DNA of 35,116 nucleotides from Subtercola boreus (GTDB lineage: Bacteria > Actinomycetota > Actinomycetes > Actinomycetales > Microbacteriaceae), in NCBI RefSeq assembly GCF_003399625.1, contig NZ_NBXA01000013.1, positions 1-35,116 on the forward strand. The letters are read 5' to 3'. The translations under genes were made by a program, and so were the position numbers. Of this stretch, positions 15,510-23,212 are shown in pieces. Each line of letters opens with the position of its first letter. Position 1 is the first letter of the stretch. The notes beneath the pieces are model-generated. The model was not told where the DNA came from. It was given only the letters and a program-made list of their open reading frames with translations, and ran no database searches.

Positions 15510-18133
15510 TTCGCCATCGCCAATCGCCAATTGAGGTCGTTCGCTACGGTCTGACCGATGACACGCTCATCGGTCCCCGCTGAGGGATGAACATCCACCT
15601 GAACCTGAGCGCCAGCTACTACCGGCGCGATCGTCGGAGAAGCCGTGACAGCCCCGCCAGTCGCATAGTGCGGGGCCGATGCAAGAGACTGACGGAACCC
15701 GTACACGGCCGCCTGACCGCCCATACGAGACACATCCGTCGCGGTCAGCACGTGTTCACCAGGTGCGAGCATGGCAACCACGGAGTCCTTCCCGATCGGA
15801 CCGGGACCGGTGACCTGACCGCCGTCCGCATACGCGGCGCCAACCTCACCGCGAGGAGCGCCCGTCTGTTTGATCACCTGATTGATGACCGTCTCGCGGT
15901 AACCCGGAATGGTCGCGATAGCGTTGGCGACAGCCATCGCTTGCTGAATCGCCTCAGATGAACCAGTGACCGCGACAGAAGTGGCGATGCTCCCGGGGAT
16001 CAGGCCGAGCTTGTCGGCGTAATCCTGCGCGGCCTGACCGTTGATACCGAACTGGTCGAGGGCAGCGATGAGCTGATCCCGGCCGTTCTGAATCGCAGCA
16101 GCAGCGTCCTCCTGTGAGCCGGTCTGAGAGAGAGTCGCCGACGACAGTGCAAGTGTCGACTTCGCAATGTCGTCCAGCCCGGCCTGGTTCGCTCGGCCCT
16201 GCTCGGTGCCGATGTCGAGAGTCGCACCATTCGTGGCAAGAGTTTTCTGCAGGTCATCGAGAGATGCCTCGAAATCGCGGGTCGCCCCGTTCACGTCGAG
16301 CTGCGTCTTGCCGAAACCCTCAATCGTAGATTTCAGCGACTCGATGTCGCCCTTAGCGTCAGAAGCCGAGATCGCGACACCATCGATCGCACCCGAGATG
16401 TTCTCCGTCGCGCTTGCGGCCTTGTCTGCGACCGCCGCCTGATCGATGAAAGCCTGACCCGAATCCTCCACCGATGTCCGCAGTTTAGAAATGTTCTGAC
16501 CAGCGTTATACGCGCCGAGTGAAGTGCCATCGAAGATGCCCTGGAATGTGTTGGTGTCGACGATCTTCTTTTGCACCGAGTCGTACGCGTCACCACCCTT
16601 CAGGATGGCATCTGTGAGCTCCGTCTGCCCAACACCGGCCTTCTTCGCGGCCTCGAACGAGCCGTCCTCCGAAAGCTTGCGTGCGATCGCAGCGCGAGTG
16701 TAGTTCGTGGTCGCGCCTGTGGCCTTGTCGAGAGTGTCAACAAGCTCAGCCGTCGTCGCCTTTATCTCTGCCTGCTGTGCGACATAGCTACCAACGACGA
16801 CGGTAGCGATAGCAAGACCAGCGCTCAGGACGCCGACGCCGAGAGCGGCAGCTTTCGCGCCACCACTTACCCCGTTCATCGCAGCCCGAAAGGCAACGAT
16901 CTTCGGAACAGCCAGCAGCGCGCCGCCACCGACCAGACCAATGGCCCCGACAAGAACTGTCAAGGCAAGTCCCACATTCAGAAGCTCGGGCGGCGCACTA
17001 CCGAACGAGTCCACGAGGAACGTTGCTGACTGGGTGAGATCACGGAGCGTGCCGTTAGCGCCAGAACCGGACTGGATGAGGGCTGTATCGAACGAGCCGC
17101 CCAGCTTCTCCACGTCACCGCGGAGGTTGTCGAGCTTAATGCGTGCCGTCTCGGCCGCGTACCCCTGGTCGTTGGTCTGGTCGATGTACTTTTGGATTCC
17201 CGCAGCTCCGAGATCCAGCAGCACGTTCGACGCCCGCACTGCATCGGAACCGAAGATGATCTTCGACGTCGCCGCCTGCTGCTCGGGAGACAGATCCTTG
17301 AGCGCGTTCTTGTAATTTCCGGCGAACTGGGAAATGCCGATGAACTTGCCAGATGCGTCGAACGCGCTGATGCCCAGTCGGTCCATCTCCGTCTTCGCCT
17401 GAACAGAAGAAGGCACAAGGGACTGCAGCATTGTCTTAAATGAGGTTCCGGCGTCCGAACCAATGAGGCCCTGATCTGCGAACGCGGCGAGCGTGCCAGT
17501 GGTCTCCTCAATCGACAGACCCATGCCCTTAGCAACCAGACCTGACTGACCGAGAGCCGCAGCAAGATCCGAAACGTCACCAACAGCCTTGCCCGCGCCA
17601 GCGGCCAGAAGGTCGGCGACATGAGGCACATCGGAGCCCTGCAGATTGAACTGCTTCACGGCGACGGCCGCGATATTAGCCGCGTCTGCCACCTCGAGAC
17701 CGCCAGCGGACGCCAGCGACAGCGCACCGTTCAGGCCGCCACCGAGGATCTGCTGCGTGGTCAGACCAGCCTTAGCCAGCTCCTCGATTGCGTTCGCCGA
17801 CTCTGTTGCCGAGAAAACGGTTGCCCCACCTGCGTCGATCGCAGCCTGACGTAGCAGATCCATGTCCGCAGCCGTCGCGTGAGTTGCGGCCTGAACTGAC
17901 GAGATAGCCTGATCGAACTCCGCGTACTTCGCAACCGCCAGAGCAACACCGGCAGCCGCGAGACCACCGACCGCGAACAGGGACTTGCCGAGAGTTTCGA
18001 TACCCTCACGACGCTGAGAAAGACGTTCAGCTTCAGTTCCGGTGGCACGGGTCGCCTCAGCGGCCTGGTTCATGCCTGAGATGTAGGAAGAAACGTTGGC
18101 GACGAGACTTACTCGGGTGGTACGGTCCGTCAC
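15506..18133 (-). CDS. Tape measure protein
   Basis: At 875 residues it is the longest gene in the window. An N-terminal VSLVANVSSYISGM segment (8-21) is followed by a helical stretch and a TP901/PhageMin-type tail domain (about 70-360, including NGALSLASAGGLEVADAANI at 135-154). Hydrophobic segments at about 390-460 probably insert in the host membrane during DNA entry. The C-terminal part has the common GGxVTGPG...APGEHVLTA motif. The length sets the tail length. It follows the tail chaperones and overlaps Dit by four bases. Parts of its N-terminal region reappear in the small protein at 30249-30527. Confidence 0.95.
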   Translation of the reverse strand: MTDRTTRVSLVANVSSYISGMNQAAEATRATGTEAERLSQRREGIETLGKSLFAVGGLAAAGVALAVAKYAEFDQAISSVQAATHATAADMDLLRQAAIDAGGATVFSATESANAIEELAKAGLTTQQILGGGLNGALSLASAGGLEVADAANIAAVAVKQFNLQGSDVPHVADLLAAGAGKAVGDVSDLAAALGQSGLVAKGMGLSIEETTGTLAAFADQGLIGSDAGTSFKTMLQSLVPSSVQAKTEMDRLGISAFDASGKFIGISQFAGNYKNALKDLSPEQQAATSKIIFGSDAVRASNVLLDLGAAGIQKYIDQTNDQGYAAETARIKLDNLRGDVEKLGGSFDTALIQSGSGANGTLRDLTQSATFLVDSFGSAPPELLNVGLALTVLVGAIGLVGGGALLAVPKIVAFRAAMNGVSGGAKAAALGVGVLSAGLAIATVVVGSYVAQQAEIKATTAELVDTLDKATGATTNYTRAAIARKLSEDGSFEAAKKAGVGQTELTDAILKGGDAYDSVQKKIVDTNTFQGIFDGTSLGAYNAGQNISKLRTSVEDSGQAFIDQAAVADKAASATENISGAIDGVAISASDAKGDIESLKSTIEGFGKTQLDVNGATRDFEASLDDLQKTLATNGATLDIGTEQGRANQAGLDDIAKSTLALSSATLSQTGSQEDAAAAIQNGRDQLIAALDQFGINGQAAQDYADKLGLIPGSIATSVAVTGSSEAIQQAMAVANAIATIPGYRETVINQVIKQTGAPRGEVGAAYADGGQVTGPGPIGKDSVVAMLAPGEHVLTATDVSRMGGQAAVYGFRQSLASAPHYATGGAVTASPTIAPVVAGAQVQVDVHPSAGTDERVIGQTVANDLNWRLAMAK

Positions 18134-18154
18134 GGTGTACCGCCCTCTGTGTAG

Positions 18155-18571
18155 TTACTCGTCCTCGACGCGCCTCGCGTGCCAGAGATCGCCAGCTCTA
18201 TCCGCGTCCGGGTACTTCTTGTGGAAGGCCTCGCGCGCGTGGTCAATCGACTGCGCAGCGAAGTCCTTCTTCGGTGCCTTGTTCGCCTCGTAATGCCACC
18301 CGCCGGGACGGTTCGGATCAGACCGCGGATCGGTCGCCTCAGACATCGGCTGACCGTGCGTGCCAATGTCGGCGAGGATGCGCTGGTAGGCGAGCATCAA
18401 ATTCAGAGACGCCGTGTCCCACTCCGGTTCACGCTCCGAAACCTCACCGAAGCGCACACCATCGACGTACTCGTAAGAGGTGAACTGGCGTGGCTCCCAA
18501 CCTTGCAAACGGCGCGGGGAGACGCCTAGCGTGGTGGCGAGCCTCAGGACTTCCCAGAGGCCGCCAGTGCT
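18155..18571 (-). CDS. Tail assembly chaperone, frameshift extension (T part)
   Basis: This frame has no convincing start codon (the first option is TTG 18508, without a ribosome site) and runs open back to the A7 slip site at 18571-18577. A -1 shift there continues the upstream chaperone through KKSTGGLWEVLRLATTLG and LQGWEPRQF into an acidic tail rich in W, D and E, ending 21 bases before the tape measure. The fusion would be about 283 residues, analogous to lambda gpGT. Such extensions bind the tape measure protein during tail assembly. Confidence 0.85.
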   Translation of the reverse strand, partial: STGGLWEVLRLATTLGVSPRRLQGWEPRQFTSYEYVDGVRFGEVSEREPEWDTASLNLMLAYQRILADIGTHGQPMSEATDPRSDPNRPGGWHYEANKAPKKDFAAQSIDHAREAFHKKYPDADRAGDLWHARRVEDE

Positions 18572-19005
18572 TTTTTTACCTGCTCCACAGCCTTCGCAAC
18601 TGCGACGTGTGACCGGTACTCATTTAGGTTGTAGATCGTGTCGCCGATTTTTCCGACGAAATGACCCGTCAGCGCCTTGAAGAGGTCCGCCCACTCGTCC
18701 ACGAGCTTGGCGTTTGGCTTCGCGGGATCGGCCACGTCGACGCGCAGCTTCCGCTCCTTGCCATCGACCACCAGCGTTCCGCACTTCGGCGCAACATACT
18801 TCGTCAAGGTGCGAAGGTTGTATCCGTACTCGCTGTCGTAAGCCACGCCGATGCGTGCCGGGTGGCGGTCGACGGCATCTGTCCAATCCACCCCATCCAT
18901 CTGCCGGAATCGCAGCGTGTGGAGGTGCCCATTGAGCATCACCTCAACATCCAGATAAGGGATCGCAGCAGATTTCGCCGCACGGAGGTCTTCAGAAAAA
19001 CTCAT
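18544..19005 (-). CDS. Tail assembly chaperone (G part)
   Basis: This 153-residue protein between the major tail protein and the tape measure is the usual place of the lambda gpG-like chaperone. It has a beta-rich N-terminal domain (LDVEVMLNGHLHTLRFRQ) and a helical C-terminal region (DEWADLFKALTGHFVGK, VAKAVEQVKKALAAS). Near the 3' end the message reads GTA AAA AAA GCA, which contains the slip sequence A-AAA-AAA. Most ribosomes would stop at TGA 18544; a fraction would shift into the downstream frame. Confidence 0.85.
   Translation of the reverse strand: MSFSEDLRAAKSAAIPYLDVEVMLNGHLHTLRFRQMDGVDWTDAVDRHPARIGVAYDSEYGYNLRTLTKYVAPKCGTLVVDGKERKLRVDVADPAKPNAKLVDEWADLFKALTGHFVGKIGDTIYNLNEYRSHVAVAKAVEQVKKALAASGKS
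18571..18577 (-). promoter_or_regulatory. -1 ribosomal frameshift site (A AAA AAA)
   Basis: On the minus strand seven A residues sit in the phase X-XXY-YYZ relative to the upstream chaperone frame. After a one-base backward slip the frame enters the 18155-18571 region without a stop. This arrangement (slip site about 30 bases before the first stop, just upstream of the tape measure gene) is conserved among long-tailed phages. Confidence 0.85.
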
Positions 19006-19086
19006 TGCATCACCGTTCTAGTCACCGTTTTCCACCGTTGGGAAAACCTGCCGGGGCGACGGTGGGGCACCCCGGCAGGGGCTTAG

Positions 19087-19581
19087 TTACGCGACGATGG
19101 TTCCGCCGCGAACAGTCGGTGCGGTGATGTACGCCGTCTGCGAGATCGTGTCCAGACCGTTCTCGGTCGGCGCGTCGGGACGCTGGGCGCCGAGGATGTA
19201 CGTGATGACATCCGCCGTTTGTCCGACCGCATAGGTGGTCTCGTTCGGTACGCCACGACGGACATTGAACTGGCCCGTTGATCCCTCAGTGAGTGTCTGT
19301 GCGGCCGAATTCGCGTCAGTCGATGCCACGTACTTGAGCTCGAGCGTCTCCGTGGTCTTACCGGGCCGGGAGAGGTCCTGCTTCAGAGTCAGCCGCTTAT
19401 CCGGGACGGTTGCCTGAGCGGTCGCCCAGTTGAAGCCGTCCGGCGTGAATGAGTACGTCTCGGCCTTCGCCGTTCCACCGTTCAGGATCGCGACCGAAAG
19501 CGCGTTCGCGCCGAGCGGGACGGAAGTGATGCGCCAGCGACCATCGGACTGGCTGGAAGCGGGGGCTGTTTCGAGTGCCAT
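19087..19581 (-). CDS. Major tail protein
   Basis: The start is ATG 19581, with AAGGAGA six to seven bases upstream; the longer frame to 19671 lacks one. The 164-residue beta-rich product has features of siphovirus tail-tube subunits (WRITSVPLGANALSVAILNG at the start; later LELKYVASTD, GQFNVRRGVPNETTYAVGQ). Tail-tube proteins of this fold stack as hexameric rings. Position before the frameshifting chaperones is decisive. Confidence 0.85.
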   Translation of the reverse strand: MALETAPASSQSDGRWRITSVPLGANALSVAILNGGTAKAETYSFTPDGFNWATAQATVPDKRLTLKQDLSRPGKTTETLELKYVASTDANSAAQTLTEGSTGQFNVRRGVPNETTYAVGQTADVITYILGAQRPDAPTENGLDTISQTAYITAPTVRGGTIVA

Positions 19582-19698
19582 ATGATTCTCCTTTTGTTGA
19601 CCGGCGCGGAGAATCCCCGCAGGCCGTGAACCCGCACCATGCGGGCGGCTTAAATGCAGAAATCCCCGCACGGTGGCGAGGCTCCTGAAGTGGTTGGG

Positions 19699-20115
19699 TT
19701 AGAGCAGTTCGCTCGAGAAGCCGCATTCGGCTACGACATAAAAGAGAGGCGGCGAGGAGTCGTCGTCGCGCTGCACCGGCTGGGGATTCGAGAACCAGAA
19801 TCGGCCCGGATTCTCGCCCGCTACTGTCGGGGTTATCGCGCGACCGCCAGGCACCAGCACAGACTTGATCTGCTCATTCACCCATTCGGCCTGATCCGCG
19901 GTAGACCCAACAGCGTGGATCGTCCAGCGCGGCTTCTGCATCGTCGCAGGACCGGTGAATCGGGTCGCCTCATCAGTGCCCGCCTGCGCGTAGAAGACCG
20001 CGTACGGGCCAGCCTGCGGCTTCCCGTCCACTAATGGGGCGAGACCCGGATAGAAGTTCGTCACCTTCGACGTCGACACCAGGGCGACCAGTGCTGCGGT
20101 GTGCTTACGGCTCAT
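19699..20115 (-). CDS. Tail terminator protein
   Basis: This 138-residue protein lies between an HK97 gp10-like connector and the major tail protein, the standard place of the tail terminator (lambda gpU / DUF3168-type). The pattern has an N-terminal helix, then PYAVFYAQAG and PRWTIHAVGSTADQAEWVNE, with a helix that would contact the next subunit. ATGA overlap with the upstream gene. Family assignment is from order and general fold pattern. Confidence 0.7.
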   Translation of the reverse strand: MSRKHTAALVALVSTSKVTNFYPGLAPLVDGKPQAGPYAVFYAQAGTDEATRFTGPATMQKPRWTIHAVGSTADQAEWVNEQIKSVLVPGGRAITPTVAGENPGRFWFSNPQPVQRDDDSSPPLFYVVAECGFSSELL

Positions 20116-20516
20116 GAGTTCAATGCCCTTCGCAGCGCACGCTCACCAGCTATACCCATGCCCCGCTCGAAGTCAGCGGTAGTCGCCGCAAGGGCGCGCT
20201 GCCCGTCAAGAGCAGGCGGGACAGTCAGTGACCCGTACTCTCGAGCCCACGCGTAACCGCGGAGACGGTCGGTGCCGTTCACTGTTTCAATGACCGCTTC
20301 TACGCTCTGATCGTCGGCGGTCACGGTGTACTCGATCGTGCTCGCTGAAGCAGGCACCGCAGACTCTTCGAGGTTCTTACCCCACGCCTTCTTCACTGCG
20401 AACGCAGAACCGGTCGCAGCACGCTTCGCACCAGACGGGATTTCGTTCTGCACGTTGGAAAACTGCACTGCGAGCCTGGTTAGGTCAGCAAAGTCGAACT
20501 CGATACCATCCGGCAT
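20112..20516 (-). CDS. HK97 gp10-like head-tail component
   Basis: The start ATG 20516 overlaps the upstream stop as TGATG. The 134-residue product has the gp10 family layout: a long N-terminal amphipathic helix region (LTRLAVQFSNVQNEIPSGAKRA), a central strand segment (ASTIEYTVTADD), and YAWAREYGSLTVPPA, followed by a C-terminal helix (ERGMGIAGERALRRAL). Members sit at the head-tail interface and are often called neck or head closure proteins. Confidence 0.75.
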   Translation of the reverse strand: MPDGIEFDFADLTRLAVQFSNVQNEIPSGAKRAATGSAFAVKKAWGKNLEESAVPASASTIEYTVTADDQSVEAVIETVNGTDRLRGYAWAREYGSLTVPPALDGQRALAATTADFERGMGIAGERALRRALNS

Positions 20517-20917
20517 CAGGAGACCACCTCTACCTGGAACCGGCGAGCCGTGACATACGACCCGGCGAACGGGCTGGTGATGCGACACTTCGTGCCCACC
20601 AGGGCCGGGTCATGCCGCGAATACGTGATAACTGCCACCATGTTTTTCTTGACCTCAGTTGAGGTAGCGACCGGCAGTTTCAGAATCCCGTTCTGGTCGG
20701 TGAGGATCTGGCCGGCAGCATCCACGTCCGAACCCAAGCGGTGAGGGGCCATGTACTCGCACGGTCCCGAATAGATCGGAGCGAACGTCGAAACGTATCC
20801 GCCTGTTTCCTCATCTAGGACAGTGCTCGGCGCATCGAAACCAATGTCGCACGTATCCGGCATCAGGGACTGGGCAAGCTTTCGCCCCATGCCAAGCGTG
20901 CCGTCAGCGATACTCAT
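20516..20917 (-). CDS. Head closure protein (DUF6093-like)
   Basis: A 133-residue product begins MSIADGTLGMGRKLAQSLMPDTC, using ATG 20917 because it gives an ATGA overlap with the preceding connector; an extra six residues are possible from 20935. The beta-rich body (DIGFDAPSTVLDEETGGYVSTF, GPCEYMAP) and the C-terminal CRITSPFAGSYVTARRFQVE strand match the small head-closure proteins of actinophages. It acts at the connector that joins capsid and tail. Confidence 0.7.
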   Translation of the reverse strand: MSIADGTLGMGRKLAQSLMPDTCDIGFDAPSTVLDEETGGYVSTFAPIYSGPCEYMAPHRLGSDVDAAGQILTDQNGILKLPVATSTEVKKNMVAVITYSRHDPALVGTKCRITSPFAGSYVTARRFQVEVVS

Positions 20918-21477
20918 CGCGACCCGGTAACCCACACGCCAGTGCCGTACTGGGAGCGGATCAGTTCGATGTTTCGGTCAGACAGTGTGATGCCGGTTGA
21001 ATCACCAGCATCAGCGAACGATGCTTTGAAGTCATCGAGGGCGACGGATGATAGCCCGCCAACCGTGAGCCCCAGGTTGAGCTCCAGAGAGATGAGTGTC
21101 TGGGAGACGAGGACCATCGTCCACCGCTTGAGCCCCTCAGGGGCCTCCGCGTATCCGTAGGTGAACGTGATGTCCACCGGCAGAGGGCTCGCAATCAGAA
21201 CACGGCCGTCGCGGTACACATAGTCGACATCACTGCCATCACGGCTCACCGAAACAACCGCCTGGACTGGTTGCTGCGGCAACACGATCCCCTCCGGCTC
21301 AGGCCACACAGTAAATGTGACTGTCGCCTGAGGAAAAACCTGCGCGCCGATGATGTCTTCACGCAGGTAGGTGGACGCATCCTCGAGCAGGGAAGTTACC
21401 CACTCCGTCTCGTCAGACGAGAAAGTCCGCTTGAGACGGGTACCTAGCTCTACTGCTGTAGCGAATGCGTCCACCAT
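20914..21477 (-). CDS. Head-tail connector / adaptor protein
   Basis: The start is ATG 21477, with AGGAG just before; the frame extends upstream without need. The 187-residue product starts with helices (FATAVELGTRLKRTFSSDETEWVTSLLEDASTYLREDI), typical of gp6/gp15-like adaptors that dock under the portal. A beta segment follows (VDYVYRDGRVLIASPLPVDITFTY), then C-terminal helices. It is the first connector after the capsid gene. Confidence 0.75.
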   Translation of the reverse strand: MVDAFATAVELGTRLKRTFSSDETEWVTSLLEDASTYLREDIIGAQVFPQATVTFTVWPEPEGIVLPQQPVQAVVSVSRDGSDVDYVYRDGRVLIASPLPVDITFTYGYAEAPEGLKRWTMVLVSQTLISLELNLGLTVGGLSSVALDDFKASFADAGDSTGITLSDRNIELIRSQYGTGVWVTGSR

Positions 21478-21482
21478 GACTC

Positions 21483-21611
21483 CTACTTCTTCGAAGCGGT
21501 CTGTTTCTTCTGCGGCGGATCGACCGGAACCCATCCGAGAGCAATGATCGCGTGCACCCCGTTATCGGGAATGTCGAGCACTTCCCCCGAAGGGGACTTG
21601 TACGCCGTCAC
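21483..21611 (-). CDS. Small phage protein after the capsid gene (DUF7302-like)
   Basis: A 42-residue frame starts at GTG 21611, two bases after the capsid stop, and ends six bases before the connector start. The product begins MTAYKSPSGEVLDIPDNG, continues HAIIALGWVPVDPP and ends in a lysine-rich tail. This matches the pattern of tiny proteins encoded right after the major capsid gene in many actinophages (YxSPxGxxxxVP...GWxxV, then K-rich). The role is unknown; a capsid accessory or head-completion role is possible. Confidence 0.7.
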   Translation of the reverse strand: MTAYKSPSGEVLDIPDNGVHAIIALGWVPVDPPQKKQTASKK

Positions 21612-21613
21612 GT

Positions 21614-22537
21614 TTACGCAGACGGGGTGAGGACGGCGAACGGGTACTTGCTGCCCGAACCCTCGGTTGTCACGGGCGTAGCAACTGCGAAGCCGGCACG
21701 GAACTTGAATCGCAGGGCCACCATGTCGCGCTCGGCAAGGTTGATGCCGCCGACAGTCGCCTCAGTGAGGATCTTCACCTGAACGTCCTGCCGGATTCCG
21801 AGGATAGCCTTGGACGAATCCCCGACAAGGAGCTCGGCGACGGCCGGGTTCCATGAACCGTTCCGCACATAGTCGAGCGGCTGCCCGTAGATGCTGCCCA
21901 GCGAGTTGTCCGAACGGATCGAGTCGAGGTAGATCGGCTCGTTCTGCTTGTCACGCAGACCGCGAAGCTTCGACCGCATGAACCGTCCCGTGTACGCGTG
22001 GTTCACGTCGAACCCATCATCTTCGACCTTTGCGAAGACCTGATTGATGTCCTCAGCGAAGTCGACGGTCGACGTACCACGAACGACAGTGTTGCCGGCC
22101 GCAATCGCGCCGGGCACCAAGGCTGCGTCGGTCCACGTCGCCGGCTTGTTGACGCCGAAGAACACAGCCGCGTCGAGAACTCGACCGAGTTCCTGAGAGA
22201 CCAGAGGCTGGACCTCGCCCCAGATGTCGAACGTCGAGTCATCGATCACATTCTCGTGAACGGGGATGATGACTGCGATCTCCTCCGCGATCAGGTCCTT
22301 ATTTGCCCACAGAACCTCGGAGGTCGGCTTCACGCCAGCCGCGAGGGTCGCTGACTCGCCGACGAAACCGGCGGTTGGCAGAGCCGACAGGACGGGCATG
22401 CGTGCGGCGCCCGATACCATGCGGATGGTGCGGAACGAGGAAAGCGCAGCAGAGGTGTACTCCGCCTCCTTGACGATGGTGCCGATGTTCTGGACTGCGA
22501 GCAGCGCCAGCGCATCGGAGCGACTGATGTCAGCCAT
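21614..22537 (-). CDS. Major capsid protein (HK97 fold)
   Basis: A 307-residue product starts at ATG 22537. Features of the HK97-fold capsid family include an N-terminal region ending in FRTIRMVSGAARMPVLSALP, an E-loop area (GFVGESATLAAGVKPTSEVLW), a spine-helix stretch (VQPLVSQELGRVLDAAVFFG), and a C-terminal strand with ERDMVALRFKFRAGFAV. The scaffold is encoded separately upstream, so no cleaved delta domain is expected. Codon use and spacing match neighbouring head genes. Confidence 0.9.
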   Translation of the reverse strand: MADISRSDALALLAVQNIGTIVKEAEYTSAALSSFRTIRMVSGAARMPVLSALPTAGFVGESATLAAGVKPTSEVLWANKDLIAEEIAVIIPVHENVIDDSTFDIWGEVQPLVSQELGRVLDAAVFFGVNKPATWTDAALVPGAIAAGNTVVRGTSTVDFAEDINQVFAKVEDDGFDVNHAYTGRFMRSKLRGLRDKQNEPIYLDSIRSDNSLGSIYGQPLDYVRNGSWNPAVAELLVGDSSKAILGIRQDVQVKILTEATVGGINLAERDMVALRFKFRAGFAVATPVTTEGSGSKYPFAVLTPSA

Positions 22538-22552
22538 GATGAACTCTTTTCA

Positions 22553-23095
22553 CTAGGATTTTTGGAACGCCGCTCGGATGAGGTCGTTCGGGTCGTACTT
22601 GACCGGTGCGGCCTGCTTGCCCTTCGCGCCCTGATCTGCGTCGCCGACGAACTTGCGTTGTGCGGCAGCAGCGAGGTGCGGTTTCTGGGTGAGCAGGTCG
22701 ATTACGGCCTTGTTCAGCGCTTCGACATCCACTTCGCCGTCATCGCCTACCTCAAATGAGGTGGCGTCGATGAACACGGCAGCATCTGCCGGGTCGGCAA
22801 GCTTCCCTGCGGCGACCGCCTTGAGTTCCGCTTTGACAATGCGTGCGTTAGCGGAAGCTGTTGCCTCAGCACGCGCCTCAGCGCGGGCGTTATCGAGGGC
22901 TACTTCCTCAGCAGGCTTGTCGCGTGCGGCGAGCTCGCGCCGGAGTTGCGCAATTTCCTTCTCGGCTGTTTTTCGCGCTGCGCGCTCAGAGTCGAGAGCT
23001 TTCTTGGCTCCGGCATTCGGGTCAACTTCGGTGGTGGTGTCTTCGGACTGTGCTTCGTTCGACTCCGACGTCACATCGGTTTCGGCTTCTGGCAT
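22553..23095 (-). CDS. Capsid scaffolding protein
   Basis: The start chosen is ATG 23095 (MPEAETDVTSE...), with GAGGAAG upstream, though spacing is long. The 180-residue product is acidic at the N-terminus. It has a long charged helix (SERAARKTAEKEIAQLRREL and onward to about 110) of coiled-coil type, and a basic C-terminus (KYDPNDLIRAAFQKS). This is typical of phage scaffolds, whose C-terminal end binds the inner capsid face. It lies 15 bp before the capsid gene. A terminator-like hairpin lies between it and MuF. Confidence 0.85.
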   Translation of the reverse strand: MPEAETDVTSESNEAQSEDTTTEVDPNAGAKKALDSERAARKTAEKEIAQLRRELAARDKPAEEVALDNARAEARAEATASANARIVKAELKAVAAGKLADPADAAVFIDATSFEVGDDGEVDVEALNKAVIDLLTQKPHLAAAAQRKFVGDADQGAKGKQAAPVKYDPNDLIRAAFQKS

Positions 23096-23174
23096 GAGAA
23101 AATCACTTCCTCTGGGGGATGGATGCCGAGTCGCTCGGCCTGATCCCGCAAAGGAGCGGGAAGTTTTGGGCAAC

Positions 23175-23205
23175 AAAAAAGCCCCACCTAAGCAGGGCAC
23201 TTTTT
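23175..23205 (-). terminator. Terminator-like hairpin between MuF and scaffold genes
   Basis: On the minus strand, AAAGTGCCC and GGGGCTTTTTT flank an eight- to nine-base loop, with a T-run following. It starts eight bases after the MuF stop codon. The stem has one bulge, so strength is moderate. An A-run on the other side makes it potentially bidirectional. If active, it would separate portal/MuF transcription from scaffold/capsid. Confidence 0.6.
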
Positions 23206-23212
23206 GTTGAAG

